DNA of 64,000 nucleotides, taken from the NCBI RefSeq assembly GCF_907165205.1, contig NC_058194.1, forward strand, positions 21,080,856-21,144,855. Reading direction: 5' to 3'. Origin of the DNA: Coccinella septempunctata (lineage: Eukaryota > Arthropoda > Insecta > Coleoptera > Coccinellidae). Shown here one piece after another: positions 1-10,910 of the stretch. Each line of letters starts with the position of its first letter. Position 1 is the stretch's first letter. The translations under genes and the position numbers were made by a program. The notes beneath the pieces were generated by a model, which saw only the letters and a list, made by a program, of their open reading frames with translations, searched no databases and was not told where the DNA came from.

Positions 1-508
1 TGATTGCCACTTCTCTTCCATGCAGTTTTCAACCGAGTGATCAACATCTCAACGTTTTAATTACTCCATATCAATGTCCTTAATGAGAGAAATACACTTG
101 GCTTTTGGACTAATTAATGCATACCTATTATTGTATGAAATAAAGATTATCCTCCAATTTATTTTGTCTTTATCTTGGCTTCCTTGGAAAATTGGAATAG
201 AGTACTTTTTTACTCTTGCAATTTTGATCAGTCTTTACCAATACAATTGAGTAATAAACCCCAATGATGATACGAAATATTCAATTAAATTCAGAATTGA
301 TTATGTTCGTTTCTTAACGAAATTGCCAAATTCAATTGTGCTGATGGAATAATAAATTGAGTCAAAATTTTATTTTACTGTTATGAAATTTTTACGAAGC
401 CGTTTATTTTCTTGATATTTTCATATCATCAATGATTTCTAGAATTGAGTACTTTATGCTTATGATGGTTTTACTTAGAAATCATATCTTGAAAACCTTT
501 GGAGATAT
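1..508. other. AT-rich stretch without a recognised gene
   Basis: I see no coding exon, structured RNA or clear repeat here. It borders the abrupt 5' end of the retrotransposon fragment that starts near 509. Confidence 0.6.
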
Positions 509-1514
509 ATGTATGATTTTGACTGTTCACTTATCGCTAGCAGCTCGGAGGATTTACAGATAATGTTGGACACCTATAAACATATATACGAAGCTTTAGG
601 TCTTAGACTCAATATCGACAAAACCAAAATCCTGGTTAGTCCGCCAGAAAGCCTTCCAACAGATATCAGCCTGGAGAATGAAACTCTAGAACAGATCGAG
701 CAGTTCAAATACTTGGGAAGCTTCATAAATACTAGGGCTAACCTTGACACGGAAATACAAAACCGTATCAATTCGGCATCACGGGCATTCTGGAAGCTAA
801 AGGATAGAGTTTTTCAAAATCACGACCTCAGTCTGAAGACCAAGACAGCTGTTTACAAGGCAGTGGTCCTCCCAACGCTTCTTTACGGAAGCGAAAGCTG
901 GACGCCCTACAGGCGACATATTAAACAGCTTGAACAAACGCAACAACGTCATTTAAGACAGATAATGCACATCAGATGGTTCCACAAAGTTTCGAATGCA
1001 GAAGTCTTGCAGCGCGCTTGTACAACAGTTGAGACTCAAGTAGCGAGGGCCCGACTCAGATGGAGCGGCCACATTCTGAGGATGCAGGACACAAGACTCC
1101 CCAAAATAGCTCTATATGGCGAATTCACTGAGAGAGCCCGGAAACCAGGAGGCCAGTACAAGCGGTTTAAGGGTACACTACATCAATCCCTAAAATCAGT
1201 TAATGCCAATCATAACTGGGAACAACTAGCATTAGACAGGTCACAGTGGAGGTCTTTGGTACACAGTTATAATGGGGACTCGAGAAGGATACAGCGGCGG
1301 CCGGATCTGGTTGGTGACTATCCATGCCTGGAGTGTGGTAGGATATGTAGGTCACGGTTGGGACTCTACAGTCACTGAAGAGCACACAGTCGCAATTAGC
1401 CATGTTCGCACCTTTTTTTTCCTTTCTTTTTCTTTTCTTCTTGTTTTTTTCCCTTTTTTCGTCTTTTTGTAGATTCATTCCCGGCAACGGGATACAGCAA
1501 TGAAATGAAATGAT
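509..1514 (+). mobile_element. 5'-truncated non-LTR retrotransposon, reverse transcriptase C-terminal part and 3' tail
   Basis: An uninterrupted 289-codon frame (509-1378) reads like the C-terminal part of a LINE reverse transcriptase. It has the segments typical after the catalytic box: GLRLNIDKTK, then FKYLGSFI, then LPTLLYGSESWT, then QQRHLRQIMHIRW. The YADD box itself is not present: the frame begins right where it should be, so the copy is 5'-truncated as is usual for target-primed integration. The C-terminus carries a zinc-finger-like Cys-Cys...His motif (CLECGRICRSRLGLYSH). After the stop come a T-rich 3' UTR and a short TGAAA-type microsatellite tail near 1500-1512. The lack of any stop over 289 codons suggests a fairly recent insertion. 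I did not assign a clade. A second, inverted copy of its 3' end lies at 4605-4805. Confidence 0.85.
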
Positions 1515-2740
1515 TTCGAATATTTTCAAAGAGTTCTTAAGTCTTTTGCAGTTTTTCGGGTTATTCTTATTACGAAAGATACTGCGATTTTAAGGTACAC
1601 GATGATTAAGTGTTAATTTCTCAGTTAATTTCTTCAAAGGGCATGCTCTTGACGTTTTTTTAATTCTTGGATACTCTAGAGGGTAGTCTTATTTTTCATG
1701 GAAATATTTTGGACCTAAAAAGAATAGTTTTTTAATTCATTTCGGGCCTAAAGAACGTTTGTAACAGCCGAAAATTCTCTGGTGAATTCTCTACAAAATT
1801 TTGGCAAGAATATATAAATGATACTATGCCGAAGAAAACACATAATATTTGCCAACATCAAATAAATCTGCTGAATAAATCAAGGATATACTGATAACTG
1901 ATATTCTACACAACACAGGTTGAAAGACCGAACAAGCCGATTGAAAGAATGAAATGAAAATGTTTTCATACACAAAAACCTTTACTTTTAGTAAGAGATT
2001 ACAAGTTTCAATTGTTCAAAATGAATCAAGCTATCAAAAATCAATTTTTCAATTGCAAAATATAAATAAGAAGGAAGGGCCAATTTTAGGGGTGGCTTTC
2101 TCAACCCCTTGCAATTATAAGAACAAAACTTTTTTATTGTTTCTTGGTTTCCATAGAATGTCCGCATCTTAAAAAAAACTTGTCCTTCAGGTGCCACCTT
2201 TAAGAAGCTGTATTCAAGTAGGGGCTGTACAAAAAATGTTTGAAAGACCCGCACTCTTTTTCGACGACAATGAATTACCCCTATATCCTTTTCGTAATTA
2301 TTCACTTAAACCCTGAAGATTATTATAAAAATGTTTGAAATAGTTCACCACTTTTCTCCCGAATTTCGAATGTAATTTCCTTATGTTCAGTCCGTAGGAT
2401 TATTTTCTTTTTCCAAATAAAGAAAAATAGCTTGGTGGTATGAAGGATAAAATTGTTTTGGAGACTCAACGGCTCTTACTTAAGAAGCGTTATTCAATTC
2501 ATGGAAAAATTCAGTTTAATTTAATATCAAAATATCCTTCCTAGAGAGGGAGATTTATTAATTTTTCTATTTTATTATTTGTTACTCAACTTACTTCTGC
2601 TTCAGTGATGCTAAACATATACTAAAAGCCTATAATTAGTAATTTTCATATAATTGTTTGAAATTACATTAAATGCATGTACCATTTCATTTTATCCTTA
2701 TCATATTTCTTTCGTCAGTTGTTAATTTTTCAGATAGGTC
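1515..2740. other. Intergenic, one MITE scrap
   Basis: About 1742-1800 resembles the terminal part of the MITE at 13091-13275 (shared GTTTGTAACAGCCG followed by an AATTCTCT motif). Nothing else is recognisable; short open frames overlap on both strands and look random. Confidence 0.5.
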
Positions 2741-2750
2741 TATATATATG
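2741..2750 (+). promoter_or_regulatory. TATA box of the first Ly6-like gene
   Basis: The string CTATATATATGC lies about 70 bases before the ATG at 2811. The second paralog has GGTATATATT at the equivalent place on the minus strand (about 7216-7224), and the third has a long TA microsatellite there, so a TATA-driven core promoter is likely for this family. The transcription start is inferred, not seen. Confidence 0.6.
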
Positions 2751-2810
2751 CATAAGCAATGGATGCTTACATACAGTGCTTCTTAGGTACTCATAACTCC
2801 TTCATTGAAA

Positions 2811-3503
2811 ATGAGGTATTTTCTGGCGCTTGTAGCACTTGTTGCTCTTTATTGTGTCATCGAAGGTAAGAATCACGAGAATTCGTATCTATATGTTATA
2901 TTGTATCTTAGGAGCTTTTCAGTGTAGGTATTTGCTGGGTGCAGAGAGGCATTAGATCGGTGAATAGATTTGATTTAAAACGAGAACTGGTAGAAGGAAT
3001 TTTTTGTTTGTAATTTTCAGTAAAAGTGAAATTTTATTTCAAGATAATTTTTGTCAAATTGAGAGTTTTTCATCAAAAATTTTTCAATGTTTCGAAGAAA
3101 TGTTGAAATTTTTCATATGTAGAGGCTATTCAATAATAGGTCGAATATAGGGTGGCCAATGTGCATCTTCTGATTCATAACTTGTGTTCCTTTTTTTTCA
3201 TTCCATTTAGGTGAAGCGGCGAAGAAGTATGTATGTATGAAATGCAAATCGAGCTCATCAAGTAGCGATTGCCAAAAAGGCACGGCAACGGACACTTGTG
3301 AAGGAAAAATCTGCTATGCGTACGTATACCTGGAAAATATTAGTACTTTCTTAGGAGGAACCAATAAGAAACGCTGGTGGATAAGAGGATGCACAGAAGA
3401 CAAGGAGTTCTGTGATACTGGCTCACACGTTGGTTGTACCATTTGCAAAGGAAAGGATAAATGCAATAGTAAACCACTCACTAAATATATGAGCAAAAAT
3501 TAG
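2811..3503 (+). CDS. Secreted Ly6/three-finger-like protein, paralog 1
   Basis: Two exons, 2811-2865 and 3211-3503, split by a 345-base phase-1 intron (donor GTAAGA, acceptor TTTAG) and encoding 115 aa. Exon 1 is almost exactly the signal peptide (MRYFLALVALVALYCVIEG). Exon 2 encodes the mature part with ten cysteines. It starts CMKC, is followed by a run of six serines (KSSSSSSDC), has a WWIRGC centre and ends KCN. Ten cysteines, the RGC segment and a final Cys-Asn are the signature of LU (Ly6/uPAR) three-finger domains. The short tail after CN (SKPLTKYMSKN) has no hydrophobic stretch, so there is no GPI-anchor signal and a soluble secreted protein is expected. AATAAA signals lie close after the stop. 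The target is unknown: insect members of this fold serve as channel modulators, septate-junction factors or secreted effectors. Confidence 0.85.
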
Positions 3504-3504
3504 G

Positions 3505-4604
3505 CTGAAATAAACGAAGATATGGCTGATAATCTCTCAATAAATTAATGCGTTATCATTATATGGTCTTTCATTATTCGAAGACTATGTTGTTAATATC
3601 TGATTAGATAATGTCCGATTTTGTTTCGATTGCCCTGATCCGAAATATTTTGTCGGACTCAATACTGCCTACTCGTATACCTTCGTGTTGAGATAAAAAA
3701 ATTTCGTTAAGACCCTTCACAAACTCCGATGATTCATATAGGCATGAGTTCATTACCGAAGAATAATTCTAAAATTCGTTTAATAGAAAACCTCCCTGAT
3801 TATCCTATAGCCCTAATATAAAAAAATATTAAAATATAAGGAAGGTGCCCATTATCAGTGGTACCCATAGAGAAAGGTCTCTGGTGGTACTATTGAGTAT
3901 TAAACCTTTGAGTATTCAATGAATACTCAAGGATTAAACTCAATGTTTGATACTTCAATGTAACAGAGCTCCAGAGCTGTGACTATCACCATTGAGTGTT
4001 TTAAATGAAATGAAGTGCTTCAAGCATAAAGCCCTGGCAAAAAGTGCTGCGGAGTATCGAGGCTCCGATTTTTCAGAGGCTCGAGATTACTAAGGACTTT
4101 ATGAAAGTAATTCTATTTTCCGAACACCTTTTTCAAAAACTGTTCAAAATGGGTTTTTCTGACATAAAAGCTGCGCTCAATCGAAAAAAACATACCTCGT
4201 ATATTTAGGACGATTTATTATTAGAAAAGAAACAGAAAATAAACTGATTGAGACACAATAAAAGAACCGACGAAGTAGGTAGTACTATTATATCGTATTG
4301 GGTACGAAATATCTTCGTACATTTTCGCTGAACTAATATTGGTGTCATTCAATAGTATTTGGTCTACTCTATCGTGGTGTGACGTTTGATTCAATAGTTT
4401 TAGTACACCCTGTATATCGTGAATGACATTGATTCAATTGAAGTACAAATGTATCAAAGATGCATTTGTACAAAATGTACGGGAAGTCAGGGAGAGTTGA
4501 ACCCCTTTTCACACTGAAGTCACTTAAGTTGTATCTGTAAATGGAAGTAACTCATTCTTTTGCGTGAAGATATCATGTTCGAAGAGGTAACGATAGATAA
4601 TACA
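3505..4604. other. Intergenic, no gene seen
   Basis: This holds the 3' flank of the first Ly6-like gene (AATAAA near 3511 and 3540), a short hairpin near 3903-3933 built on TTGAGTATTC/GAATACTCAA, and a fragment ending ACACCCTGTATA near 4390-4415 like the ends of the repeats at 10911 and 22451. No coding exon is visible. Confidence 0.5.
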
Positions 4605-4805
4605 TACATTCATTCATTCATTGCTGTATCCCGTTACCGGGAATAAATCTACAAAAAGAAGATTAAAAAATCCGAACAGACTTGTAATTTCTTAGGGCTA
4701 GTTGCGACTGTGTGCCCCCCTGTGACTAAAGAGACCCAACCGTGACCTGAAGATCCTTCCACACTCAGGGCATGGATAGTCACCAACCAGGAAACTTGGA
4801 CCACT
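4605..4805 (-). mobile_element. Inverted 3'-end copy of the non-LTR element at 509-1514
   Basis: Read on the minus strand this matches 1290-1512: the GGTTGGTGACTATCCATGCC segment encoding the C-terminal zinc finger, the stop region, and the 3' end AACGGGATACAGCAATGAA followed by a short ATGA repeat. It is severely 5'-truncated (about 200 bases) and diverged. It shows that the element is a repeated family here. Confidence 0.8.
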
Positions 4806-5209
4806 GATTATATTTCCCAAACATAGCATGGGTCAAGTCTCCTGCACTCCCTTTAAGTCTATTCAACAGATGTTTTCTTGAAACTTTTACAAGAATTATT
4901 AAAAAGGCTCATCGGTTGTAAAACAATATTAATCAATGAAAGCAATAAAACTAAATAACACCACGCACCTATTAAGCTTTTCAAACAGTGTAACAAACAA
5001 AAATTATTCGATTTCTTACTTCCTAACAACAAAATCACGTTCAACCCTCTCACTCCCGAACTGTTCTGATGGCGGCTAAAATGGAGCCGCCACTAGTTGT
5101 GTATATCGCAAGCTATTTACGATACCGGTAGCGCGAAATTTGAATTGAAATATTTGAGGTGGTTCAAGTCTCCTACCTGAGCAAGTCTCCCGGACTCCCC
5201 CTACATTGG
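4806..5209. other. Intergenic, no gene seen
   Basis: AT-rich with a short GC-richer part near 5060-5130. I see no exon or intact repeat. Confidence 0.4.
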
Positions 5210-5510
5210 GCAATATTATTTATATTGTATTTCTATACAATAATCGTTCCACTTTACAAGCACTTATTCAATAACAAATGGTTAACTGGAAATCGACGTG
5301 GAATAACGTAAAATGTAGATCAAAGGACCCATATACCTTGTGCACACGCTATAACCCGGAGGATTCACAAGAGCTACCGAAATTCAAAGACACTCGAATA
5401 ATAAACACCATATACTGGCCTATACATATGACTGAATATTTTTTTGATGCCCCAAAACTGCACCCAATAGTTTCATGAAGCATATTTTTGTATTTTTGTG
5501 ATTCATGCGT
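5210..5510. repeat. Partial duplicate of the intron next to Ly6-like paralog 2
   Basis: About 5210-5275 closely matches 6364-6432 (shared TTATTTATATTGTATTTCTA and ATCGTTCCACTTTACA), and about 5450-5475 resembles about 6445-6470. The source is the intron beside exon 2 of the minus-strand paralog. No exon accompanies this copy, so it looks like the relic of a tandem duplication that kept only intronic sequence. Confidence 0.65.
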
Positions 5511-5990
5511 TAACACGTCTGCAACACCAAGATTAAGGCTCAGTTGCTCTAGATTAATTTTGACATTTCGGTCCAATTCTGTCAGGTTAATCTAGGATCA
5601 ACTTTAATCTCGGTTCAGGTACGACGCGTACCTATACAGGGTTGCAACGCAGTTTTTGTAGCTCAGCGTGTACAATTTCAACATTGGTCGGCATGGAACT
5701 GCTCCAAGCACAAAAATCCTATGGAATTAGGTTCGATCATTGCGAGCAACAGGAAACATAGCTGCTAAAACCCTCCGGGGCATTAACGAACAGTGAGAAC
5801 ACTGGAAAATTCTGGGACAGTTCGGCCAGCTGTACTCCATAAATAGTAGGTAGGTACTAAGCAGCAAAGATCTGAGACAACTTCATGAAGTATCTTTGCA
5901 TTCTGAAAACAGCTACTCAGCGTGAAGTGCAGCAAATTGAAGAAAGAAGGTGAAAGTTAAATATGAGGTAATATTAGATATGAACAACCT
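5511..5990. other. Intergenic, no gene seen
   Basis: No recognisable exon or repeat. It lies downstream of the minus-strand Ly6-like gene, whose 3' UTR probably reaches about 6000-6077. Confidence 0.4.
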
Positions 5991-6077
5991 AATTTGATAA
6001 TAAAAGATCTTCTCATTATAACGCATACATTTATTGGGAAATCATCAGCCATATCTTCGTTTATCTCAACCTAAGTA

Positions 6078-7168
6078 TTAGTTTGCATATTTAGTAAGTG
6101 GTTTGCTATTGCATTTATCCTTTCCTTTGCAAAGGGTACAACCAATGTGTGAGCCCGTATCACAGAATTCCCTGTCGTCTGTGCATCCTCTAATCCACCA
6201 TCGTTTCTGATTGGTTGTTCCTAAGAAAGTACTAATATTTTCCAGGTATACATACGCATAGCAGATTTTTCCTTCACATGTGCCAGTAGCTGTTCCTTTT
6301 TGGCAATCGCTGCTTGATGAGCTCGATTTGCACGCCATGCATGTCCTTTTGGCACCTAAATAAGAAGAACATTATTTATATTGTATTTCTATACATTAAT
6401 CGTTCCACTTTACATAGCACTCATTCATGCAGATGGTTTTAATGCCTGAAAACTGCACCCTATAATTTCTTGGAGTGTACAATTTGGAAGTCAGTTTGTT
6501 TCTTACTTTGTTAGTCTGTTTGTTTGTATATTTGTTCCTTTGTCAGTTTGCTTGTTTGCATGTAGTTTGTTTGTTTTTGTATGTTTGATGTTTGTCTTTC
6601 TATATCACTGGAACCAGATGTATGATTTTGATGGAAATTCCACAATAGTTTAGAGAATTTATCAGAGTTGGTTTTAGTATAAAATTCATTAAGAGATATA
6701 ATAAAATGATCAAGTACAATTTTGTAGAGCTCATAAAGTTAGAAAGTCCGCGAAAGGCATACATCTAACTTTAGAGGATAACACAAGATAACCAATTTTA
6801 ACATTTTCAATTCAATCCAAAATAATTGGCAAGAAATGAATATGTAAATAAATGCCACCCACATCTGTGGTATTTATTTCTGATGAAAAATGCTTTCACA
6901 GCATAGTTTTCCAAAGCATATTTCGCGAGATGTGACAACTTGAAGAAGTACGAATTTAGACAAGACAAGAAATCTACGTGATGGCTACATTGGTCGAAAT
7001 AGAAATGAATAGTATATATAAAAAATTCAACATTTACAACTCGGAATCAGGATATATTCTGGTTCTATTTAACAGTTTGGGATAAACAATTGAGTATATG
7101 ATGATATCCTCACCTTCTGCGATACAGTAAAGACTGATCAAAATTGTAAGAGTAAAGAAGTACTTCAT
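6078..7168 (-). CDS. Secreted Ly6/three-finger-like protein, paralog 2
   Basis: Two minus-strand exons, 7168-7114 and 6355-6078, with a 758-base phase-1 intron, encode 110 aa. Exon 1 is a signal peptide of the same length as in paralog 1 (MKYFFTLTILISLYCIAEG). Exon 2 has the same ten cysteines, six-serine run, WWIRGC and terminal KCN. By my count its core differs from paralog 1 at only about 9 of 86 residues, and the match continues into the 3' UTR. The signal-peptide exons, by contrast, share only about 10 of 19 residues. The gene is inverted relative to paralogs 1 and 3. A TATA-like GGTATATATT lies about 50 bases upstream of the ATG. There is no hydrophobic C-terminus, so a soluble secreted product is expected. 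Confidence 0.85.
6488..6600. repeat. GTTT-rich low-complexity tract
   Basis: Imperfect tandem GTTT/GTTTGTTT units inside the intron of Ly6-like paralog 2. Confidence 0.7.
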
Positions 7169-7224
7169 GTCTCTTGGTTGAGTTACGTTTGATGCTCGTT
7201 CAACTGTCCATTCAATATATACCT

Positions 7225-7767
7225 TAAAAGATATAAATTTTGAAGAATGCTACGATAAAGACAAAATTAATAGGAGAATAATCTTTATTTCGTATAATAA
7301 TATGCATAGTTAGTACCATGTATTTTTCGCATTAAGAACTCTGATATGGGGTAATTTTAAACGCAGAGAAACGTTGAAAACTGCATGTGAAAGAGGTGAG
7401 AAAAAATTAGAAGATATATTTTACATTAGTAATAATGAATGAAATTTTCTATCCCATTGAATTTAATTATTCAACATCAAAGGAAATAGTCCCTAATCTT
7501 GGTATTCGGAAAAAGTGATAGTACAAGGGGATGGAGTACCTCGAACTGACTGAAGATTGGGGGTTTGAATGGATAATTAAATATGAAAAAATGCGTTGAA
7601 TTTGATTATGAAACTGGCCGTTAATAACGAAGGTAACATCCATATATTTAATTATTTAATTAGTTCAGACAAATACCTTAGAGAATTTTAAATATACTTT
7701 TTGCCCCTTCCCCAGCATCACTACTGAAACCAACACTGCACTGAGCTCGAAGAAATTTCAAAATTTA
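7225..7767. other. Intergenic, no gene seen
   Basis: AT-rich spacer between the second Ly6-like promoter and the degenerate satellite. No exon or repeat recognised. Confidence 0.4.
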
Positions 7768-8260
7768 TTATAAGAAGAGTTGCTCTTTTATATGAGTCAC
7801 ATTTAGATTTGCAATGATTTTTTGCGAGATACGCGGGTCGAACTTTGTCACTAGAAAAATTTCCGTTTTAGATAATGTTTCACATTCGCATCTGCGATGA
7901 TTTTTCTGGAATAGACTGGTTTCCAAAGTTACCGAAAAAGATGGGGTTCGTTAAACATTCGTCAAGACCGAACGGTTGCACCGAGGTCGATGAAATTTCG
8001 AGATTTTTCTCTAGAGGAGATGCTATTTTAGAATATGTATCACATTTAGACCTCCGATGAATTTTCTGCGAGATACGCGTGCTGAAAGATGACCTTCGAA
8101 AAATTCCGTAAAAGATGGGGTAACCCAAAAATTCGTCAGTCAAGACCAAACGGTTCAAGTAGGATATATGAAGAGTCCAGATTCATTACTAGAAGAGTTC
8201 CTTTTCTAGAATATGTAACACATTGAACTCTACGTTCATATTTCTACTCCTATTTACACA
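7768..8260. repeat. Degenerate tandem satellite-like repeat, about four units
   Basis: Successive blocks share a ladder of motifs: (A)GAAGAGTTGCTCTTTT or a variant, ATATGTNNCACATTTAGA, then CGATGAATTTTCTGCGAGAT, then ACGCG, then AAGATGGGGT and ATTCGTCA, then GACCGAACGGTT. Units start near 7768, 7862, 8021 and 8202, so spacing is irregular (about 85-180 bases). An inverted partial copy sits at about 19716-19862 inside a Tc1-like relic, so the family is dispersed as well as tandem. Confidence 0.7.
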
Positions 8261-8652
8261 TACTATTTTGTAATCGAAATCACTAGGAAGTTTCGTCGAA
8301 AATATACCATTTTATTTCATCATCAGAAGTAATTCAAGTATAATTTGAAGTAATACGTAAAATGTGATTACTTAAGCGAGAGTTATACCTCTGTTTCGAT
8401 TTTGATGGCAATCAGAAATAAATGCTTAAATTATAACCAAAAAACAACTTTGATCTTTTTTACAGCAATTGGCCTCTTTTCCATTAACATAAAAATTTCT
8501 TTATCCTCTCCTCATCTCAAATCAAATCAAATTATGTCTGAAACAAAAAACCAGAGCAAAAAACGAGAAATAAAAAGTAAATAATACAGCCGTCATTAAA
8601 CTGATTCGAAGATTTGATGATAACTAAGGAAAATTTCATTAGTGATAGGTAC
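8261..8652. other. Intergenic or intronic, no gene seen
   Basis: AT-rich, nothing recognised. If the exon candidate at 8653-8882 is real, this would be its downstream intron. Confidence 0.35.
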
Positions 8653-8882
8653 CTAACTGGTTTTCCAATTGCAACATCATCTCTGCGTCGAAGATTCTCT
8701 ATTGATTTTGGTGAAGGATCACTCTCGTCGTCAGAAATCCCTTCAATATTGAAATTAATAGTATTCCGAATCTTGTTGTTGACCGGGAGGGTCTTTCGAT
8801 CAGGTTCGGTCTTCCAAGTGATGATTCTTCTGTTCTCCAATTGTTCGAGGAACGCTACAGGACCCTTATGTTGGGGAATCAT
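8653..8882 (-). CDS. Orphan coding-exon candidate, acidic/serine-rich
   Basis: On the minus strand a GC-richer block reads from ATG 8882 as MIPQHKGPVAFLEQLENR, continues through a SDDESDPSPKS acidic patch and ends KPVR at a possible donor (GTACCT) after 8653. The frame is open over 76 codons and base composition is above its surroundings. The ATG may be a start, or an internal methionine after a weak GAG acceptor; in the latter case it would join in frame to the phase-0 donor of the exon at 12473-12309, with Ly6-like paralog 3 nested in that intron on the other strand. I do not recognise the protein. Confidence 0.4.
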
Positions 8883-9085
8883 CTCCCACAGATATATCAG
8901 TGGTTATTCAGTAGAAAATAGAAACGAGAAAGAAATTCAACAAATTTCTGACAGTTCATTGACAAGGAGTATTAAAAAAATTATAGTAGATACCATAACG
9001 ACCCCATTATATGAAATTACTGTAAAATGGTCCACTCTATTTTATCTTTATTGTTTTTTCTTCGATTCTTGAAAATTCTCATTTA

Positions 9086-9086
<1 letters not shown>

Positions 9087-9122
<36 letters not shown>
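9087..9122. repeat. (TA)n microsatellite at the promoter of Ly6-like paralog 3
   Basis: About 18 uninterrupted TA dinucleotides, ending 43 bases before the ATG at 9165, where the paralogs carry a compact TATA box. Confidence 0.9.
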
Positions 9123-9124
<2 letters not shown>

Positions 9125-9164
9125 CTATTGATTGTTCATATATCTATTCAGGTCGTCACCGAAA

Positions 9165-10331
9165 ATGAAGTATCTATTGACGCTTACAGTTCTTATTACT
9201 CTTTATTGTACCAATGAAGGTAAGATAATGGGTTACGATTATTTACGTAGATATCCATTAATTTCTTTCATATTGGATATATTTCATCTCGTATTTCATT
9301 CATTAATTTTTTTCTTCTGCCAGTCGTTTTATTAAATGAAACTTCTAAAAAACTTACATTCCATTTTTTTTCAAATAAACTCTGTATGGAAACAATAATA
9401 ATATCAGCAAATCGAAGTTCAAAAATATGAAATTGAAAAATATCTAATAAAAATTATTTCATCATCGGTGTAAAAGTAAGTATTGCGTTATGTTTTTGTG
9501 CGATATAAAAACAGACTGAACCGCAATTACAGCTTGTGTCCTTCACCAAAGTATTGATTGTTTTTTATTTATTTGATGTCGATCTCGGAAATCGTTTACC
9601 AAACAAAATTTTTCAAATTCATTCTTGTAGAAAATATCACTCCTCACATTTTAGTTTGGGATCAGTATAGTAGTTCTTGAATGAAATAATTAAAAACTTC
9701 AGTGTTTTCTCTATAATTTTCATGGAAGTTTGAAAATGGCGAGTGCAGAAAACCCTTGTTGAACAAATTATCCATAAAGAACATGAAAAAATATTTTTGT
9801 TTGAAATATCATGTGATAATCTAAGGCATATACATAACTTTTTTTGGGTTTCGTGTTTCTACATTCTCGAATAAATTGTGCAGACTTGAATTTTACAAAA
9901 ACAAATTTGTCCAATGACAATGAGAAAACCGTAGAAACATCTGTTGTAGTTCCTCCATGATATCATAACTAATATATTAATTTACAACATCTCTAAAAAA
10001 ATGAATGAATGAAAAACTATATTAATTATTATTCGCTTCAGCTGATGCTAAAATGAAATGTATGGCTTGTAAATCAAGCTCCTCAAGTAGCGATTGTCAG
10101 AGTGGAAAAGCTACTGGAACATGTGAAGGAAAATACTGCTATCAATACATTTATATAGAAGTCATCAAGAAGTTTATAGGCTATGAGGAGAAACCCTGGT
10201 GGATCAGAGGTTGCACAAGTGATGTGGAATACTGTGATGAAGGCTCCCATACAGATTGTATGATTTGCAATACGAAAAATATGTGCAATACTAAAAAGCT
10301 TCGTAAATCTATCACAAAGCCGGGATATTAG
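9165..10331 (+). CDS. Secreted Ly6/three-finger-like protein, paralog 3
   Basis: Exons 9165-9219 and 10042-10331, joined by an 822-base phase-1 intron, encode 114 aa. The exon 1 boundary is at the same base as in the two paralogs (55 coding bases). The signal peptide is MKYLLTLTVLITLYCTNEG. The mature part keeps all ten cysteines, the KSSSSSSDC run, WWIRGC and a terminal MCN. It is the most diverged member, with a different loop (YIYIEVIKKFIGYEEKP instead of the VYLENISTFLG type) and a basic tail. The last cysteine is followed by a short KR-rich tail with no hydrophobic anchor, so secretion is expected. An AATAAA lies just after the stop (about 10342). Confidence 0.85.
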
Positions 10332-10399
10332 TGAATTTTCTCAATAAACTAAGTGTTTTATTGAATCAATAAAAGTCATTTTTCTTTTTCCTGGTAACG

Positions 10400-10910
10400 T
10401 AAACTCTGAAGGAAAAAATAATTTTGAAATTTCACGGAAGAAAAGAAATTGATTTCGATAAATACTTCGATTCGTAATTTTCGATGTAAAAAAACAAAAT
10501 AACTGAACATTATCAGACTAAACGTGATATAATGAACAGCCCAGTAGAATAAGCATTAAATTATGAAAAAATTGAAACCACAGTAGAAAGTAAATCAAGT
10601 TCGAAGTCGGAATTTAGCAAAAAAATTTTTGAAAATATTAGATGTTCTTCCTTGGAATCTCTTGATTTATTCAATTTTATAAGAAGGTTTTCTTAGAAAA
10701 ATAAATGTTCCTATATCTATAACGTATGTTCGTATGTATAAACCTTTGAGGATGTTTTTTAGCTAAAAATATACAAAGAATAGATTGTTTAGTGGTTCTA
10801 TATAGCTCGTTTATAATGGCATCATAAGTATGTAATGGGTAATCACTTTGTTTCGTATTTGTTGCCATGCCATTTGTTATCAATTATTGATAATATCGTA
10901 TTTCCTATTA
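10400..10910. other. Intergenic, no gene seen
   Basis: AT-rich spacer after the third Ly6-like gene. No exon or repeat recognised. Confidence 0.4.

Noticed and set aside
1200..1529. Lysine-rich minus-strand frame
   Set aside because: Antisense to the T-rich 3' UTR of the non-LTR element; the lysine run is poly-T read backwards.
8402..9072. Plus-strand frames at 8402-8584 and 8614-9072
   Set aside because: They overlap the better supported minus-strand exon candidate and have no recognisable motif.
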